NCBI GenBank assembly: GCA_022425185.1
Contig: JAKMFY010000095.1
Span: forward strand, 1-6,894
Length of the DNA stretch: 6,894 bases
Direction of reading: 5' to 3'
Origin: Candidatus Poseidoniaceae archaeon
Lineage (GTDB): Archaea > Thermoplasmatota > Poseidoniia > Poseidoniales > Poseidoniaceae
Both the position numbers and the translations under genes were made by a program. The notes under the pieces are model-generated. The model made no database searches. It had not been told where the DNA came from and worked only from the letters and a program-made list of their open reading frames with translations. This document shows, in pieces, positions 1 through 4,374 of the stretch (position 1 is its first letter; each line of letters begins with the position of its first letter).

Positions 1-266
1 GGAGTGCAAGGAATCTTGATAATGACATTTTCTGGCAATTCGCTCTTGAGTTGCCTTGCTTGTTCAAGCATACCTGCTGTATCCATTGCTGTAACTTCAG
101 CAGAAATCGGGCCTGAACAAATATTGGCAATTTCACGTACTACTTCTTTGAAATCGCGGCCACTCTTTTTGATAAGAGAAGGATTTGTTGTTACTCCGTC
201 GAGAATACCCCATGCGGCAATTTCTCGAATTTCATCTACGTCAGCGGTATCTAGGAAGAACTCCAT
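1..266 (-). CDS. tal: Transaldolase, TalC/MipB (fructose-6-phosphate aldolase-like) family, 3' end missing
   Basis: Cytosolic class I aldolase-fold enzyme that moves a dihydroxyacetone unit between sugar phosphates in the non-oxidative pentose phosphate pathway. The 88 visible residues begin [13 protein letters not shown] and continue through [14 protein letters not shown], the hallmark N-terminus of the short (about 215-residue) transaldolases. ENVIIKIP near the left edge carries Lys84, placed like the Schiff-base lysine of the family. The gene continues past position 1, so more than half is unseen. The ATG at 266 is chosen because family members start right before the FxDTA strand. An in-frame GTG at 287 would add seven residues. 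A GAAGGAG at 287-293 lies about 20 bases upstream of the ATG, too far for a normal ribosome site. The gene follows the transketolase C subunit after 42 bases. Transaldolase versus true fructose-6-phosphate aldolase activity cannot be separated from this part. Confidence 0.93.
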   Translation of the reverse strand, partial: MEFFLDTADVDEIREIAAWGILDGVTTNPSLIKKSGRDFKEVVREIANICSGPISAEVTAMDTAGMLEQARQLKSELPENVIIKIPCT

Positions 267-308
267 GGATACGGCTCTAGCCGACACTCCTTCAATATGA
301 CGGACGCC

Positions 309-1247
309 TTACTTGCGATGAATTGCTCGACGCGCAGCATTTGCAATGTGAGGAGCACTCAATTGCATTAACTCGAGCATCTCGTCTGATTGCCCTGATT
401 CGCCAAATCTATCTTTCACACCAACTCGTTCTAATGGAGTTGTTGAGGTCATCGAGAGATGTTCAGCAACAGCGCCTCCTAGACCTCCTATTACTGAATG
501 ATCTTCTGCGGTAACAATACAGCCACATCGTTGAGCCACTTCATCAATTAAACCAGTATCAAGTGGCTTAATCGTATGCATATCAACAACTGTAGCGTGA
601 ATTCCTTCCCCAGCAAGCATGTCTGCTGCCTTGAGAGCCTCTGAAACGAGAACGCCACAAGCAACGATGGCAACGTCGGATCCGTTTTTCAATTCGATAC
701 CCTTTCCAATTTGAATTGAATCTTCTGGGACGTCGTCATAGAGTACTGGTGTTTTATTTCGTGCAGTTCTCATATAGGATGGATTTGGGGAGGTTGCAAG
801 TTGCTTGGTCAATATTCGTGTACTTACTTCATCACTCGGATGCATGACTGTTACATTAGGAAGTGTTCGGTAAATGGCTAAATCTTCAATTGATTGTGCA
901 GATGAACCATCCGTACCTGTGTGAGTTCCTCCATGTGAACCACATAGGTGAACGGCAAGTTTTGGCCGAGCAACTCCATTTCTCATCTGTTCAAATGCAC
1001 GTTCAGTGAAAATGGCAAATGTTGATGCAAATGGGATATAGCCGCTTGAAGCCATGCCCGCTGCAACAAGGAGCATGTTCTGTTCACCAATTCCGCAAGA
1101 AATTGTTCGGTCAGGATAGGCCTTTCTAAAGTGGAGTGATTTTGTAGATTTTCCGAGATCGGCTTCGAGAACTACAACTTTTTTATTTTCTGCAAGTTCA
1201 AGCAAAGCCTGACCATAACCATCTCTTGTAGCTGCCATGCGGGTCAT
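309..1247 (-). CDS. tkt: Transketolase, C-terminal subunit (pyrimidine-binding and C-terminal domains)
   Basis: Second half of a split, thiamine-diphosphate-dependent transketolase, which transfers two-carbon ketol units between sugar phosphates in the cytosol. The 312 residues are the usual length for this subunit. GIGEQNM at residues 52-58 contains Glu55, matching the glutamate that activates the thiamine aminopyrimidine. The Pyr domain continues through CGSHGGTHTGTDGSSAQ (about 102-118) and HPSDE (136-140). The C-terminal Rossmann-like domain includes AEDHSVIGGLGGAVAE (247-262) and VKDRFGESG (277-285). The ATG at 1247 overlaps the N-subunit stop as ATGA, and GGGGGT lies 6 bases upstream of it, so translation is probably coupled and the subunits made in equal amounts. 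Met4 is an alternative start. The sequence also resembles E1-beta/DXS-type enzymes, but the adjacent N subunit and transaldolase settle the assignment. Confidence 0.95.
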   Translation of the reverse strand: MTRMAATRDGYGQALLELAENKKVVVLEADLGKSTKSLHFRKAYPDRTISCGIGEQNMLLVAAGMASSGYIPFASTFAIFTERAFEQMRNGVARPKLAVHLCGSHGGTHTGTDGSSAQSIEDLAIYRTLPNVTVMHPSDEVSTRILTKQLATSPNPSYMRTARNKTPVLYDDVPEDSIQIGKGIELKNGSDVAIVACGVLVSEALKAADMLAGEGIHATVVDMHTIKPLDTGLIDEVAQRCGCIVTAEDHSVIGGLGGAVAEHLSMTSTTPLERVGVKDRFGESGQSDEMLELMQLSAPHIANAARRAIHRK

Positions 1248-2068
1248 ACCTTTACCCCCAATTCTGAAAGAGCTTGAGCATATTGCTCATCGTTTGGAGC
1301 TGCACCATGGAAGGATGGATTATCTTCCATGAATGAAACACCCTTACCTTTTACAGTGTGAGCAATGAGTATTGAAGGCCCGTCATTTGTTTCTGAAAGA
1401 TAGTTCATGCCTTCAACGACTTCGTTCATATTATGGCCATCAATTTCCTTTACATTCCAACCAAATGCTCTCCACTTTGCAGGAATGTCAAACATTCTCA
1501 TTTGTGTTTCACAAAAATCATCGTTCTGAATTCGATTGCGATCGAGTATGACTTTGAGATTCCCCAGTTCATGATGTGCAGCAGCCATGGCTGCTTCCCA
1601 AATTGATCCTTCCTGAATTTCGCCGTCACCCAACATGACAAATGCTCTTCTTTCACTTCCGTCGAGTTTAGCAGCTATTGCACAACCCATACCGTATGAA
1701 AGTCCCATGCCGAGGCTTCCTGCACTGAAGTCAACACCTGGGCACCATTTCATATCGACATGGCCTTGACAGACACCTCCAAGAACACGATACGATTTCA
1801 AATCCTCATGAGAAATGAAACCCCTTTCTGCTAAGAGTGCATACATACCAGGGGATGCATGACCTTTCGAAAGTATGAATCTATCACGATCTTCCCAATC
1901 AGGTTGGTCGGAGCGAACTCTCATGGTAGTTCCATAGAGGCCTGCCAGTAAATCAATTTCAGATAGAGAGCCACCTGGATGCCCCGCCTGTGCTCTGTAG
2001 ACCATCTTGACAATTTCAATTCTACACTTTCGTGCAAGTTCTTCTAGTTCTTCGATAGTGGGTTGCAT
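1244..2068 (-). CDS. tkt: Transketolase, N-terminal (thiamine pyrophosphate-binding) subunit
   Basis: First half of the split transketolase; it binds the diphosphate of thiamine diphosphate through Mg2+ and must pair with the C subunit to be active. Visible motifs, numbered from the ATG at 2068 (274 residues), are GHPGGS (29-34), SKGHA (67-71), the metal/TPP motif GDGE (147-150) followed about 30 residues later by Asn178 in DRNRIQ, GKGVSFMED (241-249) and FHG (253-255). DRN replaces the more usual D-(Y/N)-N spelling but keeps the ligand asparagine. A GTG at 2074 would add Met-Pro. The ATG is preferred because a weak GGTG lies three bases before it. The gene starts about 50 bases after the OPT transporter stop and ends inside the start of the C subunit. 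A TATA-like TAATTATC at about 2106-2113 could give it a promoter of its own, but that is weak evidence. Confidence 0.95.
   Translation of the reverse strand: MQPTIEELEELARKCRIEIVKMVYRAQAGHPGGSLSEIDLLAGLYGTTMRVRSDQPDWEDRDRFILSKGHASPGMYALLAERGFISHEDLKSYRVLGGVCQGHVDMKWCPGVDFSAGSLGMGLSYGMGCAIAAKLDGSERRAFVMLGDGEIQEGSIWEAAMAAAHHELGNLKVILDRNRIQNDDFCETQMRMFDIPAKWRAFGWNVKEIDGHNMNEVVEGMNYLSETNDGPSILIAHTVKGKGVSFMEDNPSFHGAAPNDEQYAQALSELGVKV
1254..1259 (-). promoter_or_regulatory. Ribosome binding site of transketolase C subunit
   Basis: GGGGGT on the minus strand, 6 bases upstream of the ATG at 1247 and inside the last codons of the N subunit. It supports the ATG at 1247 rather than the internal Met4 and fits coupled translation across the ATGA overlap. 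Confidence 0.5.
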
Positions 2069-2075
2069 GGGCACC

Positions 2076-2127
2076 AGTAATACTATGCCATCGCCTTTGG
2101 CCTTTGATAATTACCGTGGGTATTACT
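2076..2127. repeat. 8-base inverted repeat bridging the transporter stop and transketolase start
   Basis: AGTAATAC at 2076-2083 and GTATTACT at 2120-2127 are perfect reverse complements separated by 36 bases. The outer arm contains the OPT stop codon, and the other lies just before the transketolase N-subunit start. In RNA they could form an AT-rich stem, too weak for a terminator and with no following U tract. Chance occurrence is possible. Confidence 0.3.
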
Positions 2128-4198
2128 TTGAATTTGGAATGAAAGAACGGACAAATCTCTTCAGTGCATGGCTAGCAGTGGTCAACATTTCCTTGCCCAA
2201 GTGCCCTCCACTTGGCAAAGCCCTGGTTGCTAACCACAAAAAGACGCCAACAAACCATGCAAAGAACAGTAACGAGATTCCTTGAGGTAATTCTGTTATA
2301 CCGAAAATTGAATCAAGATTGATGTTTAGTACAATTAATACTGCAATCAAAACCCCGAGAATGGATTCGCCTGCAATAAATCCAGCACCGATTAAAACAC
2401 CTCGACTTTCGACTTCATAGGCTGCTTGTTTTGCCTTTTTGGATGGTTTTTGATCGAGTGTTCCATCGACTCTAAGATAAGCAGAGCCTATTGCTAGGGA
2501 AGATAGAATACCACCAAGCATGATTGGGACGCTCAAGCCAAGTGGCAAGTATATGCCAATGGCAACGGACATGACAGGCATAGCCAATCGAATTAACACG
2601 ACTGCCAATGCTGCACCTAAGAAAACCATGGGGAGATTCATATCCCCTACAAAGGCACCTTTCACAATTGCCCCAATCAATTCTGCTTGAGGGGCAAATA
2701 ATGCTTCGCTACAATCATAGAGATTAGAGGAGTTTGGGCCTTCAGAAGCCACAATTCGTTCATTCGTTGCAATACAAGCGGTTGAAGAAATTTGGAAAGC
2801 ATTGTGAAGAAGACTAATCGTTGGACCAATCACAAAAGCACCAGTAATGACACCCACAATTTCCGCAATTTGTTGACGCCATGGGGTTGCACCAACCATG
2901 TGTCCTGTCTTCAAATCCTGCATCACATCTCCTGCAATAGCTGCACTGCTCGCTACAACTGCGGCGATTAGCAATGTTGCATACATCAATTCTTCTTGCT
3001 CAAGACCAAGGAAATAGGATCCTACAATCCAAACGAGTCCTACGGTGAATAATAGAGTGGCGATGGTCATTCCAGATACTGGTGAATTGCTTGAACCAAC
3101 TACACCAGCGATGTATCCTGCTACTGCAGCGAAAAAGAAGGAGACAACGGCTAAGAAAAGTGCACCTGCTAAGGAAAGAATAAGTGAACCAGTAATGTAC
3201 CAATAGAAGAAGAAGGTAAGGATGACAAGAACGCCGCAAACAACAGTAACCCACTTCATTGGCAAATCCTTTTCTGTTCTCAAGTGGTATTCATTGTCCG
3301 ATTCATTTTGGACAAAAGACTTCTTTAGACCTGAAAAAATAGTTTTTCTCATGCTCCAGAGTGTATAGATTCCACCCACTACCATTGCCCCGACGCCGAC
3401 GTAGCGAACTTGTTCAAGCCAGAGTGTGTAGAACCCATTTGCTAATGTATCCGATTGAGGCCAACCGTTGAGAAAACCGAGTAAAGGCACAAGGATAGCA
3501 TAACCTATAACGCCTCCTAAAAATATGAATGATGCAATTCGAATACCAACAATGAACCCAACAGAAAGTAAAGCGATGGAAAGATCCATTCCTGCATACA
3601 TGCGAGTTTTGAATACTTCAACTGCCCCTTCAGCTTCACTGTGTACGATTTTGAATCCCTTAACCATTAAACCATACAATGCACCAATACCGAGAGCGTA
3701 TACGATCGCTAGTGCTCCGCTCCCACCTTCTTCTCCAGCAACGAGAACTTCTCGGCAGGCAACACCTTCTGGATATGGAAGGGCTTCTTCTACGATGAAA
3801 AGACGCCTTAGAGCAATGGTAAACATTGTCCCCAGTAATCCACCTAAAAGTGCTATTGCTAGAGTGGGAAACCATTCAATTTCCACCCAAATACCAATAA
3901 CCAACATTGCTGGAACTGTGAAAATTACACCAGCAGCGAGAGATTCTCCAGCACTTGCCATTGTTTGTACAGCATTGTTTTCAAGAATACTGACATCCTT
4001 GAATAAGGCTCGAAGAATAAGCATAGACATAACTGCAGCAGGTATGCTTGCAGAAACAGTCATTCCTGCATAGAGACCAAGGTAGGCATTTGCAGCGGTC
4101 ATCAGAACGCCTAAGACAATACCTACCACGATTGCTCTTAGAGTCAATTCTAGCGGTTGTTGATCGGCTGGAATGTATGGTTCTCCCAACTCGCTCAT
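2123..4198 (-). CDS. OPT family oligopeptide (or metal-chelate) transporter
   Basis: Polytopic inner-membrane transporter of the oligopeptide transporter superfamily, probably proton-coupled. Family members carry small peptides or metal-chelate complexes; the substrate here is not readable. Numbered from the ATG at 4198 (691 residues, a normal length), the motifs are ANAYLGLYAGMTVSASIP (about 36-53), PYPEGVAC (141-148), SSNSPVSGMT (369-378), GDVMQDLKTGHMVGATPWRQQ region (423-443), LGLSVPIMLGG (553-563) and AGESILGV (609-616), with long hydrophobic helices throughout. A polar loop at about 474-500 carries Cys475 and Cys496, which could pair if extracellular. The frame stays open upstream to a TTG at 4270, but those 24 extra residues are charged, unlike the family, whereas MSELGEPYIPADQQPLELT matches the usual N-terminus. 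It is first in a likely unit with the transketolase and transaldolase genes and is divergent from the ATPase. No frameshift is seen. Confidence 0.92.
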   Translation of the reverse strand: MSELGEPYIPADQQPLELTLRAIVVGIVLGVLMTAANAYLGLYAGMTVSASIPAAVMSMLILRALFKDVSILENNAVQTMASAGESLAAGVIFTVPAMLVIGIWVEIEWFPTLAIALLGGLLGTMFTIALRRLFIVEEALPYPEGVACREVLVAGEEGGSGALAIVYALGIGALYGLMVKGFKIVHSEAEGAVEVFKTRMYAGMDLSIALLSVGFIVGIRIASFIFLGGVIGYAILVPLLGFLNGWPQSDTLANGFYTLWLEQVRYVGVGAMVVGGIYTLWSMRKTIFSGLKKSFVQNESDNEYHLRTEKDLPMKWVTVVCGVLVILTFFFYWYITGSLILSLAGALFLAVVSFFFAAVAGYIAGVVGSSNSPVSGMTIATLLFTVGLVWIVGSYFLGLEQEELMYATLLIAAVVASSAAIAGDVMQDLKTGHMVGATPWRQQIAEIVGVITGAFVIGPTISLLHNAFQISSTACIATNERIVASEGPNSSNLYDCSEALFAPQAELIGAIVKGAFVGDMNLPMVFLGAALAVVLIRLAMPVMSVAIGIYLPLGLSVPIMLGGILSSLAIGSAYLRVDGTLDQKPSKKAKQAAYEVESRGVLIGAGFIAGESILGVLIAVLIVLNINLDSIFGITELPQGISLLFFAWFVGVFLWLATRALPSGGHLGKEMLTTASHALKRFVRSFIPNSK

Positions 4199-4248
4199 AC
4201 ACACCCGAGTCGTTGATGGTTTGAGAAAGATTCGGATACGAACCTTGA

Positions 4249-4260
4249 ATTTATGATAAA
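4249..4260 (-). promoter_or_regulatory. Candidate TATA/-10-like box for the OPT-transketolase-transaldolase unit
   Basis: The minus strand reads TTTATCATAAAT, an AT-rich box about 51 bases before the OPT ATG. Archaeal TATA spacing would put a transcription start near 4227, giving a leader of about 30 bases. A purine-rich BRE is not clear, so the call rests on composition and position. Confidence 0.4.
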
Positions 4261-4280
4261 TAACACTCAAATATTTTCAT
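4251..4280 (-). CDS. Possible 9-codon leader peptide upstream of the OPT gene
   Basis: ATG at 4280 reads MKIFECYLS and stops at TAA (4251-4253). It has the best ribosome binding site in the intergenic region (GGAGG, 7 bases before the ATG) and lies out of frame with the OPT protein, whose start is about 50 bases further on. The peptide has no run of a regulatory amino acid and matches no family I know. It could be a leader whose translation affects OPT expression or chance, and it matters only if transcription begins upstream of 4292. It also overlaps the TATA-like box, and if that box is the promoter this ORF would not be transcribed. Confidence 0.25.
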   Translation of the reverse strand: MKIFECYLS

Positions 4281-4287
4281 GGGAAGT

Positions 4288-4292
4288 CCTCC
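4288..4292 (-). promoter_or_regulatory. Strong Shine-Dalgarno sequence without a full-length gene
   Basis: GGAGG on the minus strand, followed 7 bases later by the ATG at 4280. It serves only the 9-codon frame MKIFECYLS, not the OPT frame, whose own ATG at 4198 has at best a weak GGGTG three bases before it. Confidence 0.4.
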
Positions 4293-4296
4293 ATTA

Positions 4297-4307
4297 TTAT
4301 CATAAAT
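4297..4307 (+). promoter_or_regulatory. Candidate TATA/-10-like box for the P-type ATPase
   Basis: TTATCATAAAT on the plus strand, inside an AT-rich stretch at 4293-4313. TATA spacing predicts a start near 4330, about 45 bases before the GTG at 4375. It is the same element as the box facing the OPT gene. Confidence 0.4.
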
Positions 4308-4363
4308 CATAATGTTTCCCGGAAGAATAGGAATCCTTGGTCTTTGACCGGTTCCATTTTCAT

Positions 4364-4369
4364 GGGTGA
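4364..4369 (+). promoter_or_regulatory. Ribosome binding site deciding the ATPase start
   Basis: GGGTGA matches the anti-Shine-Dalgarno complement (GGTGA core) and lies 5 bases before the GTG at 4375. It favours that codon over the GTG at 4366, which it overlaps, and over the ATG at 4399, which would cut off the conserved Trp-His. Confidence 0.45.
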
Positions 4370-4374
4370 AATGT

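Larger units (their letters stand above)
1..4198 (-). other. Likely four-gene transcription unit: OPT transporter, transketolase N, transketolase C, transaldolase
   Basis: The four genes share a strand with gaps of about 54, -4 and 42 bases and no terminator-like hairpin with a U tract between them. The last three encode consecutive parts of one pathway. The link to the transporter rests on spacing only, and a separate promoter before the transketolase N gene is possible. Confidence 0.55.
4249..4307. repeat. 11-base inverted repeat in the divergent intergenic region
   Basis: TTATCATAAAT occurs on the plus strand at 4297-4307 and on the minus strand at 4259-4249, separated by 37 bases. Each copy points toward the gene it precedes. 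They may be two TATA boxes of similar sequence or paired sites for a shared regulator. Confidence 0.45.

Noticed and set aside
4..300. 98-codon plus-strand open frame at the left edge
   Set aside because: It is antisense to the clearly recognisable transaldolase and shows no family features.
2091..2108. Tandem CCTTTGG-like repeat (GCCTTTGGCCTTTG)
   Set aside because: Two short copies only, with no further periodicity; most likely chance.
2007..2285. 92-codon plus-strand open frame across the OPT/transketolase junction
   Set aside because: It overlaps two well-supported genes on the other strand and resembles no known protein.
3525..4073. 182-codon plus-strand open frame
   Set aside because: It lies entirely antisense within the OPT gene; its low-complexity Ser/Thr/Ala/Ile composition is typical of the reverse of a membrane protein gene.
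4199..4270. N-terminal extension of the OPT protein from a TTG at 4270
   Set aside because: The added 24 residues are basic and unlike the family N-terminus, which begins just before the first helix as in MSELGEPYIPADQQ.
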